Program-made: the position numbers and the translations under genes
Notes under the pieces: generated by a model
Told to the model about the DNA's origin: nothing
Database searches by the model: none
What the model saw: only the letters and a program-made list of their open reading frames with translations
Shown: piece after piece, positions 8,867-17,260 of the stretch
Numbering within the stretch: the first letter of the stretch is position 1
Layout: each line of letters opens with the position of its first letter
DNA from: Parahaliea mediterranea
GTDB lineage: Bacteria; Pseudomonadota; Gammaproteobacteria; Pseudomonadales; Halieaceae
Direction of reading: 5' to 3'
Length of the DNA: 64,000 nt
Assembly (NCBI RefSeq): GCF_003402235.1
Contig: NZ_QEWO01000004.1
Location: 248,001-312,000 of the forward strand

Positions 8867-9196
8867 TCAGGCCGGCGCATCGCCTTTGCGGCGCTCCTTG
8901 ACCCGCGCCGCCCGCGCCTTGCGCACTTCCTTGGGGTCGGCAATCAGCGGGCGGTAGACTTCCACCCGGTCACCCTCGCGCAGCGCCTGCTGGGGGCCAA
9001 CGACCTTGCCAAAAATGCCCAGCTTGGCGTTGTCGATATCCAGCCCTTCGAACTGCCGGTCCAGCCCGGCCCGGCGCACCGCGTCGATGGCGGTGGTGCC
9101 CTGTGCCACCTGCAGGGGCACAATGGCCTGCTTGTCGGGCAGCGCGTAGGCCACCTCCACATGAATGCTGTCGCTGTGCTTACTGTCTGCGCTCAC
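8867..9196 (-). CDS. rnfH: RnfH family protein (UPF0125, ubiquitin-like fold)
   Basis: This small beta-grasp protein of the RnfH family has 109 residues from a GTG start. GTG at 9194-9196 was chosen because AGGAGG stands 6 nt upstream and because the protein then starts just before the conserved IHVEVAYALPDKQ. Further family features are GTTAIDAVRRAGL, KLGIFGKVV and DRVEVYRPLIADPKE. Its start overlaps the end of ratA by 17 nt, so the two are translationally coupled, a standard gammaproteobacterial pair. The biochemical role is unresolved. Confidence 0.93.
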   Translation of the reverse strand: MSADSKHSDSIHVEVAYALPDKQAIVPLQVAQGTTAIDAVRRAGLDRQFEGLDIDNAKLGIFGKVVGPQQALREGDRVEVYRPLIADPKEVRKARAARVKERRKGDAPA

Positions 9197-9638
9197 CGGC
9201 TCCCTCCTGCCCGTAGATCTGCTTGGCGCGCTGGCCCAGTGCATCCACCAGGTTATTGCTGACCTTGTCGAACAGCCTGGCGGCGGCCAGGCCAAGCACC
9301 GCGTTGGATGCGCTGAACTCCAGTTGCAGGCTCACCTTGCAGGCGCTCTCCCCCAGGGGCTTGAAATCCCAGCAGCCGTGAAAGCGGTCGAAGGGCCCGT
9401 CCAGCAGCTCCAGGCGAATCGCGCGGTTTTCCTCAAGAAAGTTGCGGGTGCTAAAGCTGTGGCTGATGCCGCCCTTGGCGAGATCCAGCCGCGCCTCTAC
9501 CAGGTTGCCCTCGCGGCGCAACACCTCGGCGCCCACGCAGCCGTCCATAAAGGCCGGGTAGGCCTCGATGTCGTTGACCAGGTCGTAGATTTGCTCTGCC
9601 CGATAGGGCAGCAGTGCGCTGCGGTTGATGTTTGTCAT
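9180..9638 (-). CDS. ratA: RatA-like START-domain protein (CoQ10-binding family)
   Basis: This 152-residue single-domain SRPBCC/START protein resembles E. coli RatA (YfjG) and eukaryotic Coq10. Key features are the opening RSALLPYRAEQIYDLVNDIEAYPAF, a central GGISHSFSTRN segment and a C-terminal helix VSNNLVDALGQRAKQIYG. RatA was described as a 50S-binding toxin in E. coli, while Coq10 homologues bind ubiquinone; sequence alone does not decide between these roles. It is coupled to rnfH and lies 13 nt after the transporter gene on the same strand. Confidence 0.93.
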   Translation of the reverse strand: MTNINRSALLPYRAEQIYDLVNDIEAYPAFMDGCVGAEVLRREGNLVEARLDLAKGGISHSFSTRNFLEENRAIRLELLDGPFDRFHGCWDFKPLGESACKVSLQLEFSASNAVLGLAAARLFDKVSNNLVDALGQRAKQIYGQEGAGERRQ

Positions 9639-9651
9639 GCGTCCTGTGGCA

Positions 9652-11019
9652 TCAGTTTGCCGGCCACCACCGCGACCAGGCGGCGGTCAGCAGCACCAGC
9701 ACAATGGCCGGCGGGGCAATATAACGTAACAGCCCGTACCAAAGCGAAAAAAATCCGTCCTGCTCCCGGTACAGGCAGGCGCGCAGCAATTCCCGCCGCA
9801 TGCGCCAGCCAACAAACAGGCTCAGCAGCAGGGCGTTCAGCGGCAGCAGCCATTCCCCCACCAGCCGGTCCAGTTGCACGAACAGGCCGTGGGGCCGCGC
9901 GGGGGCCTCCGCCAGCGAGGCCGACAGCAGCACCACGGCCGAGGCGCACAAACCCACCGCCACCACCAGGGCAGCGCCGCGGCGCAGGGGCAGGCAGCTG
10001 CACAGGGCCTGCACCACCACTTCCAGCAGGGCAATAGCTGCCCCCAGGGCCGCCACCACCACCAGCAGAAAGAACAGCGCGCCGAACAGCTCGCCACCGG
10101 CGGTGTTGCCAAAGGCGTAGGGGGCCGCCACAAACAGCAGGCCGGGGCCGGCGGCCGGGGCCAGGTTGTGGGCGAACAGAATGGGGAAGATGGCAAGGCC
10201 GGCAGCAATGCCGATCAGGCAGTCAAATAGGGCAACGGCAATCACACTGCGCCCGATGGGAATACGCTCGGGGGCGGCGGCACCGTAGATCACCCCCACC
10301 GCCAGGCCAATGCCCAGGGTGTAAAAGGCCTGCCCCATCGCGGCCTGCAGCGAGCGCAGGTCAAAATCCAGCAGCTGGGCGGAGAACAGGAATTCGCGGG
10401 TAGCCGACAGGTCGCCCTCGGCCATGGCGTAGCGCACCAATACCCCGAGCAGGGCAATCAAGCCGGGCAGCAGCAGCCAGGGCGCCAGGCCAAGCCCGCG
10501 GTGCAGACCACAGCCCACCACCGCCGTCAGCGCGAGCAGGAACAGGCCCTGCCAGTAAAGCTGCCGGGGTAAGTCCAGCAGCAGCTGTTCGAAGAACTCC
10601 CCGACGTTGACCAGGCTCGCGGAGGCGAACGCGCCAGCGTGCACGCTGCTGGCAAAGGCCAGCGCCCAGCCCGCCACCACCACGTAGTAGGCCAGCAGCA
10701 ACAGGGCCGTCACACTGGCCAGCGCGCCCAGCCACACCCAGCCCCGGGAGCGCAGCGACCGGTCTGCCCCGTCGCGCAGGGACTGCAGGGGCCCGGCACG
10801 GCTGTAATTGCCCAGCACCACCTCGGCAATCATCACCGGTACCGCCAGCACAAACAGGCACAGCAGGTAGAGCAGCACAAACGCGCCGCCGCCGTGCTCG
10901 CCGGTGAGGTAGGAAAAACGCCAGAGATTGCCAAGCCCGACTGCAAAAGCCGCCAGGGCCAGTACAAAGGTTGTGCGGGAGCGCCATTGGGCGGGAGCTG
11001 GGAGATTACGCAGAGGCAA
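9652..11019 (-). CDS. Sodium-dependent transporter, NSS/SNF family (LeuT fold)
   Basis: This 455-residue inner-membrane protein belongs to the neurotransmitter:sodium symporter family, whose bacterial members import amino acids with Na+. The N-terminus has the family signature [16 protein letters not shown], where the unwound TM1 binds Na+ and substrate, followed by [15 protein letters not shown] count about 11-12 hydrophobic segments. Substrate cannot be predicted. It lies directly before ratA on the same strand and is divergent from smpB. Confidence 0.9.
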   Translation of the reverse strand: MPLRNLPAPAQWRSRTTFVLALAAFAVGLGNLWRFSYLTGEHGGGAFVLLYLLCLFVLAVPVMIAEVVLGNYSRAGPLQSLRDGADRSLRSRGWVWLGALASVTALLLLAYYVVVAGWALAFASSVHAGAFASASLVNVGEFFEQLLLDLPRQLYWQGLFLLALTAVVGCGLHRGLGLAPWLLLPGLIALLGVLVRYAMAEGDLSATREFLFSAQLLDFDLRSLQAAMGQAFYTLGIGLAVGVIYGAAAPERIPIGRSVIAVALFDCLIGIAAGLAIFPILFAHNLAPAAGPGLLFVAAPYAFGNTAGGELFGALFFLLVVVAALGAAIALLEVVVQALCSCLPLRRGAALVVAVGLCASAVVLLSASLAEAPARPHGLFVQLDRLVGEWLLPLNALLLSLFVGWRMRRELLRACLYREQDGFFSLWYGLLRYIAPPAIVLVLLTAAWSRWWPAN

Positions 11020-11112
11020 GAGAAAAACACCGTCTTATCATGGGTTTAGATTGCATCAGGGCGGCGGTGATGAAAAGGGAAAGATTCACCTTCCCCGACT
11101 GGCGGCGCTCCG

Positions 11113-11118
11113 TATAAT
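11113..11118 (+). promoter_or_regulatory. Perfect -10 box (TATAAT) 7 nt before the smpB start
   Basis: TATAAT at 11113-11118 is a consensus -10 hexamer. Transcription starting about 7 nt downstream would begin at or next to the smpB ATG (11126), and there is no Shine-Dalgarno sequence between. The -35 region is poor (TTCCCC at 11091-11096, spacer 16). This suggests a leaderless or near-leaderless smpB mRNA. Confidence 0.5.
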
Positions 11119-11125
11119 GCGCGCC

Positions 11126-11608
11126 ATGGCAAAGAAGAAACCCAAAGTCTCCGACAACGTGATCGTGCGCAACAAGCGTGCGAGCTTCGACTATCAGCTG
11201 CTCGAAACCTTTGAGGCCGGGGTCTCCCTGATGGGCTGGGAGGTGAAGAGCCTGCGCATGGGCAAGGCGCAGCTGACCGACACCTACGTCATGATGAAAA
11301 ATGGCGAGGCCTGGCTGCTGGGTGCCCAGATCACCCCGCTGGATACGGCATCCACCCACTTTGTGACCGACCCCACCCGCACCCGCAAGTTGCTGCTGCA
11401 CAAAAGGGAGCTGGCAAAAATTCTGGCGGCCACCGCGCAGAAGGGCCAGACCTGCGTGTGCACCCAGCTCTACTGGAAGGGCCACCTGGTGAAGGCGCGC
11501 ATTGCCCTTGCCCAGGGCAAGCAGAGCCACGACAAACGCGACACAGAAAAGGACCGCGACTGGGGCCGGCAGAAACAGCGCATCATTCGCGACAACGTCA
11601 AGCAATAG
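11126..11608 (+). CDS. smpB: SsrA-binding protein SmpB
   Basis: SmpB escorts tmRNA to stalled ribosomes for trans-translation. The 160-residue product starts [19 protein letters not shown]. It has the OB-fold core with [28 protein letters not shown] and the basic C-terminal tail [22 protein letters not shown] that enters the mRNA channel. An upstream in-frame extension exists, but the ATG at 11126 matches the family start. Its RNA partner ssrA lies about 4.5 kb downstream on the same strand. Confidence 0.98.
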   Translation: MAKKKPKVSDNVIVRNKRASFDYQLLETFEAGVSLMGWEVKSLRMGKAQLTDTYVMMKNGEAWLLGAQITPLDTASTHFVTDPTRTRKLLLHKRELAKILAATAQKGQTCVCTQLYWKGHLVKARIALAQGKQSHDKRDTEKDRDWGRQKQRIIRDNVKQ

Positions 11609-11968
11609 CCCGCCCTACCAGCCCGCCTGCTTATGCAGGATCAGTCTAAGCCGCGGCTTGCGAAAGCGGGCTTGGCCGACCATAGTTAAATCGCAGCCGG
11701 CGTCCGCGCCCGCCATCTGGCAAGGGCAAAAATACCGGTTGCAGCAATACGGTTATGACACCGCAATACTCTCCCATGGAGGAGAGCGCCAGGCGAGGGG
11801 CCCTGGCGCGATGCAAACCCCTCGCCACAGGCTGACTAACCGTCCCAGCCGCACTCGGGTGGCACTCTGCCAGTCGACTGCGGCTTTCTAATGCCCGCCA
11901 CCCTCACCCGCCCTCGTCACCCGCCGGCCGGCGCATCAATCACGCAGGCGCCCCATCGCTCTGGCGCC
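11609..11968. other. 360-bp intergenic region with one hairpin
   Basis: No convincing gene lies between smpB and the convergent TauE gene. The only structure seen is a perfect 8-bp stem GCGCCAGG/CCTGGCGC at 11786-11809 with an 8-nt loop and no U tract. A GGAGAG nearby recalls glycine riboswitches, but the rest of that motif is missing. Confidence 0.4.
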
Positions 11969-12757
11969 TTACAGCAACGCCCGCAGCGTAGTGGCCGCGC
12001 CAATGGCGAACAGCACTACCACCGCCACCCGCCGGTAAAAGCGGCTGCCGTAGCGGTGGAACAGGTAATAGCCCAGCTTGTCGCCCAGGAACATCGCCGG
12101 AAAAGCCAGCAGGAACAATAGCGGCGACTGCCGGGTGACAAAGCCGGCGGCGCTGTAGGACGCCAGGGCCATCACCGCCGAAAACAGAAAGAAGGTCATC
12201 AGCAGGGCCCGGGCCCGCCGCGGGTCGCTCTCGCCCGCCACCGCATACACCACCACCGGCGGGCCGGGAATGGCAAAGGCGCCATTGAGAATGCCCGACA
12301 GCGCCCCGGCGCCCGCCCGCCACCAGGCACCCGGACGCGGGACATCGGCGGCGGGGCGGTACAGGCTGAGCACCAGCGACGCCGACACCACCGCCAGCCC
12401 GATCCACAGCTGGAACTGCGCCGGCGACAGGCCGGCCAGCAACGACGCCCCCGCCAGGGTGCCAAACAGCGACAGCACCAGCATCGGCAGCATCGGGCGC
12501 AGGGGATACTGGCCCCAGTAGGTGTTCAGGGTCAGCAGGCTCACCGCCAGGGTCAGGGAGGCGCTGAGCACCACCGCCAGCGAAGGCGGCATGATCATGG
12601 AAAACACCGGCACCGCCGCCAGGGCAAAGCCGAAGCCGGTGAAGGCGCGCATGATGGCGGCAAACACCACCACGCCCCACACCAGCGCCAGTTGGGCAAG
12701 GTCCAGCTGGCCCAGCCATTGCAGCGCCAGGGTCATGGCGGCCTCAGCCGCATGCAT
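11969..12757 (-). CDS. TauE/SafE-family membrane permease
   Basis: This 262-residue integral membrane protein of the TauE/SafE (DUF81) superfamily has two repeats of about four hydrophobic segments each. The repeats carry the family glycine/proline motifs RAFTGFGFALAAVPVFS and LSGILNGAFAIPGPPVVVYA. Characterised members export sulfite or other organic and sulfur anions. Start choice is uncertain: ATG 12757 or ATG 12736 (after GAGG). It lies 19 nt behind the amidohydrolase gene on the same strand, so the two probably form an operon, and it could move a substrate or product of that enzyme. Confidence 0.85.
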   Translation of the reverse strand: MHAAEAAMTLALQWLGQLDLAQLALVWGVVVFAAIMRAFTGFGFALAAVPVFSMIMPPSLAVVLSASLTLAVSLLTLNTYWGQYPLRPMLPMLVLSLFGTLAGASLLAGLSPAQFQLWIGLAVVSASLVLSLYRPAADVPRPGAWWRAGAGALSGILNGAFAIPGPPVVVYAVAGESDPRRARALLMTFFLFSAVMALASYSAAGFVTRQSPLLFLLAFPAMFLGDKLGYYLFHRYGSRFYRRVAVVVLFAIGAATTLRALL

Positions 12758-12776
12758 GCAATGATCCGAAAGCTAT

Positions 12777-14567
12777 TCAGGCGGCGGCGCGCTCCGTGCA
12801 CTGGTTGGCCCGCACCAGCCGCCCCGGGTAGGCGCCGGTCAGCCGGTCGTTTTCCAGTACCGTCTGGCCGGCCACAATCACCGCCCGATAGCCGCTGGCT
12901 TCCTGCAGCAGGCGCTGGCCGCCGGCCGGCAGGTCCTGCACCATGTGCGGCGCGTGCAGGCGCAAAGCGTCGATGTCGATCACGTTGAGGTTGGCCTTCT
13001 GGCCCACCCGAATGCGGCCGCGGTCGGCCATGCCGCAGTAATCGGCAATGTCGCTGGTCAGGCGGCGCACGGCATCCGCCAGCGTCAGCTTGCCGCCGCG
13101 CTCGCGGTCGCGCGTCCAGTAGCTCAGCAGGTAGGTGGGAAAACTGGAATCACACACCGTGCCCACATGGGCGCCGCCGTCCGAGAGCCCCATGATGGAC
13201 AGGGGGTGCTGCATCATGGTGTAGACATTGTCGTAATTCATTTCGGTGTAGTTGTAGATGGGGAAGTACAGCAGCTCCCGGCCGTCGTTTTCCAGCATCA
13301 GGTCATAGATCATCGCCAGCGTGGGCACGCCACGATCCTTCGCCATCTGCAGCACCGAGGTATCTTCGGTCTGCTCGTAATCCGGGTTTTCACCCAGGCG
13401 GAAGGTTTTACTGGCCACAAAGTCCACTGCCGCCAGCAGGGCGTCGGCAATCGGTGGCACCGGTGTGCCATCGCCCGCCATCGGCTCGGACGTTTCGCTC
13501 AGCAACTGCGCCTTGAAGGCTGGGTCGCGCATGCGCGCCACGCGCTCGGGCAACGGCAGGTGGCAGATGCGCTTGTAACTGGGGAAGCCAATAAAGGGGT
13601 GGAAGGTACACTGTAGCCCCACGGTAACGCCAATGCCCCGCGGCGCCGTTTGCAGGCGAATGTTCAGGCCCTTGTCGCTGGCCTGTTCCGCCCGCCGGAT
13701 AATGCGCAGCCACTGGTCCGGCGCAAAGTCACGCTGCATCAGCGACAGCGAGAAAGGCCGGCCATTGGCCGCCCCGGCAAACTGCTCCAGCAGGTCAAAC
13801 TCCTCGTCGAAGCGGTCGCCGTCCTGGGCCACCCGCTCAAGGTTGAAGTCATTCACCGCCTGCAACACCCCATGAGACAAACCGTCGAAGGCGCTGGCAA
13901 TGCCGGCCAGCTCACCCGGGGAGGCTTCCGACGACGGCGTCCATTGGCCATCGGCGCTGCGGTGCACGTCGGAGCGCCCGGTGGAAAAGCCGATGGCGCC
14001 GGCCTCCAGCGCTTCGCGGGTCAGGCGTCGCATTTCGGCGATGTCCGCCTCGCTGGCGGCCTCATCGAACACTGCCCGCTCACCCATCACATACACGCGC
14101 AGCGGGTCGTGGGTCACCTGCACGGCAAAATCGATGCTGTGGGGCTTGGCGTCCAGGGCGTTCATGTACTCGGGCAGCGTTTCCCAGTCCCAGCTGATGC
14201 CCTCGGCCAGGGCGGTGCCGGGAATGTCCTCAACGCCTTCCATCAGGCGAATGAGCTTGTCGCGATCGCCGGCCCGCACCGGCGCAAAGCCCACCCCGCA
14301 GCTGCCCATCACCACCGTGCTCACCCCGTGATTGACGCTGGGTTGCAGGTCCGCGTCCCAGGATACCTGGCCGTCGTAATGGGTGTGCAGGTCGATAAAG
14401 CCCGGGGTGACAATCAGGCCGGCGGCGTCGATGACCCGCGCGGCATCGCCGGCGCAATCGCCCACTTCCACGATAACGCCATCTTTGACCCCCACGTTGC
14501 AGTTCACCGGGTCGCTGCCTTCGCCGTCGTAAACGGCACCGTTGATGATTTTCAGATCGAAGTGCAT
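12777..14567 (-). CDS. Amidohydrolase, N-acyl-D-amino-acid deacylase (D-aminoacylase) family
   Basis: This 596-residue metal-dependent hydrolase of the urease/dihydroorotase superfamily has the metal motif GFIDLHTHYD with His61 and His63. Further family features are MGSCGVGFAPV, the ITLM-like SLMQRD segment, and a C-terminal Asp in GLSDGGAHVGTVCD. The ending ANLNVIDIDALRL is typical of the small beta domain. Members remove acyl groups from N-acyl-D-amino acids, though many are of unknown specificity. Length is about 100 residues above classical D-aminoacylase (near 480) and fits the longer subgroup. Start MHFDLKIINGAVYDG is at the usual place. Confidence 0.9.
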   Translation of the reverse strand: MHFDLKIINGAVYDGEGSDPVNCNVGVKDGVIVEVGDCAGDAARVIDAAGLIVTPGFIDLHTHYDGQVSWDADLQPSVNHGVSTVVMGSCGVGFAPVRAGDRDKLIRLMEGVEDIPGTALAEGISWDWETLPEYMNALDAKPHSIDFAVQVTHDPLRVYVMGERAVFDEAASEADIAEMRRLTREALEAGAIGFSTGRSDVHRSADGQWTPSSEASPGELAGIASAFDGLSHGVLQAVNDFNLERVAQDGDRFDEEFDLLEQFAGAANGRPFSLSLMQRDFAPDQWLRIIRRAEQASDKGLNIRLQTAPRGIGVTVGLQCTFHPFIGFPSYKRICHLPLPERVARMRDPAFKAQLLSETSEPMAGDGTPVPPIADALLAAVDFVASKTFRLGENPDYEQTEDTSVLQMAKDRGVPTLAMIYDLMLENDGRELLYFPIYNYTEMNYDNVYTMMQHPLSIMGLSDGGAHVGTVCDSSFPTYLLSYWTRDRERGGKLTLADAVRRLTSDIADYCGMADRGRIRVGQKANLNVIDIDALRLHAPHMVQDLPAGGQRLLQEASGYRAVIVAGQTVLENDRLTGAYPGRLVRANQCTERAAA

Positions 14568-14818
14568 GGCATCTCCCGGGCTGTGGCAGGCCCTTATCGC
14601 TTGCTTGTATGTTTATAGCTTGCTGATTGATTGCGCATCCGCTCGGCGGCCTGACAGGCAACCTGAAGCAGTGATCGACAGCAGTCTAGTCAAGCGGCGG
14701 CGGGGCCAGAAGGGTTAAATCAGGCCAAGTCGGGTGATTCCAGGCCGGCGCCCCGCCAGCAACGCGCAGACACCGTTCAGGCACCGTCCAGAAACCGGAT
14801 AGCGCAGCAAAAGGCGAT

Positions 14819-15874
14819 TCAGAGCGGCGCGGGCAGGGCGACACCCCAGCGCTCCGCCCAGGGGGCGAGGTCGTCCATGATGCTTGGGTAAAGTGCCACT
14901 CCCTCGGCGCGCTGGCGCTGGCGCAGGGTCCAGGCCCTGCGACCCGGGAAGCGCGCCGGGGGCGCCCCCGCCGGCACGGCGCTCTGTTCGCACAGCGCCT
15001 GCAGCGCGGCAAGCTGGCGGCGGAAATTCTCCGGCGCGGTGAAGGCACCGGGGTCTATCACCTGCAAAAACACCGCATTGGCTTCGCCGTCATTGGCCGC
15101 CGCCGCATCGGCGCGCCCGTAGCCGCCGAGCGCCATGCTCAGCACCTCCGTCAGCAGCGACAGCGCCGCCCCCTTGTAGCCGTGGCTGGCGCCCCCGATG
15201 GGCATGATGCTTCCGCCAGCGTCCAGGGCGGCGGGGTCGTCCGTCACCGCGCCGGTGCCGTCTTTCAGGCAGGGCTCGGCCATGGTTTTACCCTCGCGCT
15301 GGGCCCGCGCCACATAGCCACCGGCGGTAATGGACATGCTGACATCAAACAGCAAGGGGCAGTCCTCCCCCGGCGCGGCGAAGGCAATCGGGTTGGCGGA
15401 GAACAGCGGGTCGATACCGCCAAAGGTGCTCACCGTGTGCTCCGCGGGTGTGGAACAGGTCATCAGCACCGCGTAACCCGCCTCCACCACCCGCGGCAGA
15501 TAGGCCGCCAGGCAGGCGATATGCTGGCTGCGGCGCAGGGTGGCGGTAACCACCCCATGCTCGGCCACCCGTTCGAGAGCCTCATCCAGCGCCTGGCGCA
15601 CTACCCAGGGGCCGGGCAAAAAGTCCGCATCCCAGTTGAACAGCGCCCCACGGTCCGCCAGCACCTGGGGCTCGCCTTCCACGCGGCTCGGCCCGTCCAC
15701 CAGCCATTGGAGGTTGTGCGGCACCCGGTTCAGGCCGTGGGTGGAAAAGCCCATCAGGTCCGCCTCCAGAAACACCTCGGCCAGCACCGCAGCGCGCGCC
15801 GGAGCAAGGCCGGCATGGCCAAACAGCGTGGCAACCGTTTCCTGCAGATCATCAGCCCTGTAGCGCAACGCCAT
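14819..15874 (-). CDS. Ldh2/malate-dehydrogenase-type NAD(P)-dependent oxidoreductase
   Basis: This 351-residue protein belongs to the Ldh family (PF02615), whose members reduce or oxidise 2-oxo/2-hydroxy acids such as malate, ureidoglycolate or delta-1-piperideine-2-carboxylate. It shows the family stretches ADLMGFSTHGLNRVP, ITATLRRSQHI-like VVTATLRRSQHIACLAAYL, FGGIDPLFSANPIAFAAP and GGASHGYKGAALSLLTEVL. No Rossmann motif is expected in this family. It lies 250 nt upstream of the amidohydrolase on the same strand; that gap holds no recognisable gene. Substrate is not predictable. Confidence 0.9.
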   Translation of the reverse strand: MALRYRADDLQETVATLFGHAGLAPARAAVLAEVFLEADLMGFSTHGLNRVPHNLQWLVDGPSRVEGEPQVLADRGALFNWDADFLPGPWVVRQALDEALERVAEHGVVTATLRRSQHIACLAAYLPRVVEAGYAVLMTCSTPAEHTVSTFGGIDPLFSANPIAFAAPGEDCPLLFDVSMSITAGGYVARAQREGKTMAEPCLKDGTGAVTDDPAALDAGGSIMPIGGASHGYKGAALSLLTEVLSMALGGYGRADAAAANDGEANAVFLQVIDPGAFTAPENFRRQLAALQALCEQSAVPAGAPPARFPGRRAWTLRQRQRAEGVALYPSIMDDLAPWAERWGVALPAPL

Positions 15875-16104
15875 GGTGTCTCCTCAATGCCGGGTTTACC
15901 TCACCCTAGTGCAGAGCACCCTCCCGCTTCAAGGGCGCGCTTATTGCACCGCCCGCCTTGTGGCCCTGCACGTGTCGACCATGCCCGCTCACAGCGCCCA
16001 GCGGTATCCGGGGTTTGGCGCTCCGCCCTCCCGGGCAGAGGAACTTTCGCAAAATTCACGGTCGAACTCTGTGCGGAGTGCGTTATACTCCGCGGTTCAC
16101 TTAT

Positions 16105-16750
16105 GGGGGCGATCTGGATTCGACGACGGTTACAAACCCTGAGGTGCATGCCGTGATGGTAGCGAATCACGTTAATCCAAAGCTGCAAACTATTAGTTGC
16201 CAACGACGACAACTACGGTGCTCAACTGGCTGCGTAAGCAGTCCGGTGACAGCACTTTCTAGTGGCTTCGGCCCTAGCGGTCTTTAGCAAGGTGCCAGTA
16301 TCGCGCTATTGACTGTCATACAGAACTGGATCGCTGTGAAACCTGCCTGGGGCGGATCGGCTAAAACTTACACAGGCTCGCCAATCACGTCCTGCCCGTT
16401 GGGCTGTGTGCGGCTAAATCAATTAACGGAAACTAAGCATGTAGAGCCGAAGGCAGAGTGCTGGCGGACGCGGGTTCGATTAACGCAATGGTCGCCATGG
16501 GGAGTGATCCCCATTGGAAAAAGAGGGCTCATACGGTGAACGCTAAGGGGCAATGCCCTATGCCAACGCCGTCCGGTGAATGGGAAACCAGTAAGCCGGC
16601 TAGAGACTCATAGGCTCCTAACGGGAAACCCACGGAGTACTAGGGTGGGCGCAAGCTCACAAACGCCCTCCCCTGCAGCAACATCGCAGGTGAAGGAATA
16701 GTCCAGCCCATGTCGAAAGGCATGGATCAGCTGTCCCGCCGCCTCCACCA
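16105..16750 (+). ncRNA. ssrA: Transfer-messenger RNA (tmRNA), split by a group I intron in its T-loop
   Basis: tmRNA rescues stalled ribosomes with SmpB. The 5' end GGGGGCG (16105-16111) pairs with the 3' acceptor strand CGCCTCC before ACCA (ends 16750), giving a full 7-bp acceptor stem with one G-U. The conserved GATCTGGATTCGACG follows the 5' end. The resume codon begins at 16199 and encodes the tag ANDDNYGAQLAA, stopping at TAA 16235-16237. The TpsiC arm is interrupted: GACGCGGGTTCGAT ends at 16480 and TCCCGCC resumes at 16734. Removing 16481-16733 gives a normal 393-nt tmRNA. TATACT at 16084-16089 is a fitting -10 box. Confidence 0.97.
16481..16733 (+). mobile_element. Group I self-splicing intron inside ssrA
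   Basis: This 253-nt intron, without an internal ORF, sits in the tmRNA T-loop. The 5' exon ends CGAU and pairs with GUCG (16491-16494) in the intron, forming P1 with the required U-G wobble at the splice site; the last intron base is G (16733). A P2-like hairpin CCATGGGG/CCCCATTGG follows. Near the 3' end come the R-like CTAGAGACTCATAGG and the S-like AAGGAATAGTCC, whose GACT and AGTC halves would form P7. These landmarks identify a group I intron; subgroup assignment needs a structural model. The tmRNA is functional only after splicing. Confidence 0.9.
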
Positions 16751-16754
16751 ATTC

Positions 16755-16788
16755 AGCCGCCCCGAGCCCGGGGCGGCTTCCTTCTCTT
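16755..16788 (+). terminator. Rho-independent terminator of ssrA
   Basis: A perfect 10-bp stem AGCCGCCCCG/CGGGGCGGCT with loop AGCC starts 4 nt after the tmRNA CCA end. The U-rich TCCTTCTCTT follows. It separates ssrA from the homing endonuclease gene 14 nt farther on. Confidence 0.85.
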
Positions 16789-16801
16789 GGGAGTAACATG
16801 G

Positions 16802-17237
16802 ATGGTTGCACCCAGAACCCCACTTTCGCTTGACCCTGTAGACGCCGCCTATGTTGCCGGCCTGATTGATGGCGAAGGCACGATTACCCTTATCCGCAAG
16901 CATCGCGGCGAAAGCCGGCAACTTTCCCTCTCGATCAGCAGTACAGAAAAACCGCTGCTTGAATTTGTGCTCACCGCCGCCGGTGTGGGTAAAATCACCA
17001 GCAAAGTGCGCTATCGACAGCACCACCGACAAAGCTTCACGTATGCCGTCTATAACCGCCAGGCATTGCAATTACTGACACAGGTTGCCCCCCTACCTGC
17101 GCAGCTACAAAGCTGAGCGTTGCCGACTCATCCTTGAGAACTACATTGCACTTACGCCACGCAACGGCAAGTACACCGCTGAACTCAGACAACGCAGGAA
17201 CCATTTCGAACAGGCAGTGCTGAGTATTCAGCCCTGA
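16802..17237 (+). pseudogene. LAGLIDADG homing endonuclease, frameshifted
   Basis: The frame from ATG 16802 (GGGAGT ribosome-binding site 7 nt upstream) contains AAYVAGLIDGEGTITL, a LAGLIDADG motif with the catalytic acidic residue. It breaks at a run of six C (17088-17093) and stops at 17116. Dropping one C continues the reading as PYLRSYKAERCRLILENYIAL and on to a stop at 17237, which matches the usual C-terminal part of single-motif LAGLIDADG enzymes (about 144 residues in all). Such enzymes cut intron-less alleles to spread an intron. It lies outside the intron, after the ssrA terminator. It is either inactivated, expressed by slippage on C6, or a sequencing error. Confidence 0.85.
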
Positions 17238-17260
17238 CCAACAAGCTCAGGAGCCCAGCA

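Noticed and set aside
11761-11830. Possible glycine riboswitch (GGAGAG followed by a hairpin)
   Set aside because: The rest of the conserved glycine aptamer sequence and a downstream glycine gene on that strand are missing.
16306-16823. Short open frames across the second half of ssrA and its intron
   Set aside because: They overlap structured RNA, have no ribosome-binding site and no homology; the intron has no credible ORF of its own.
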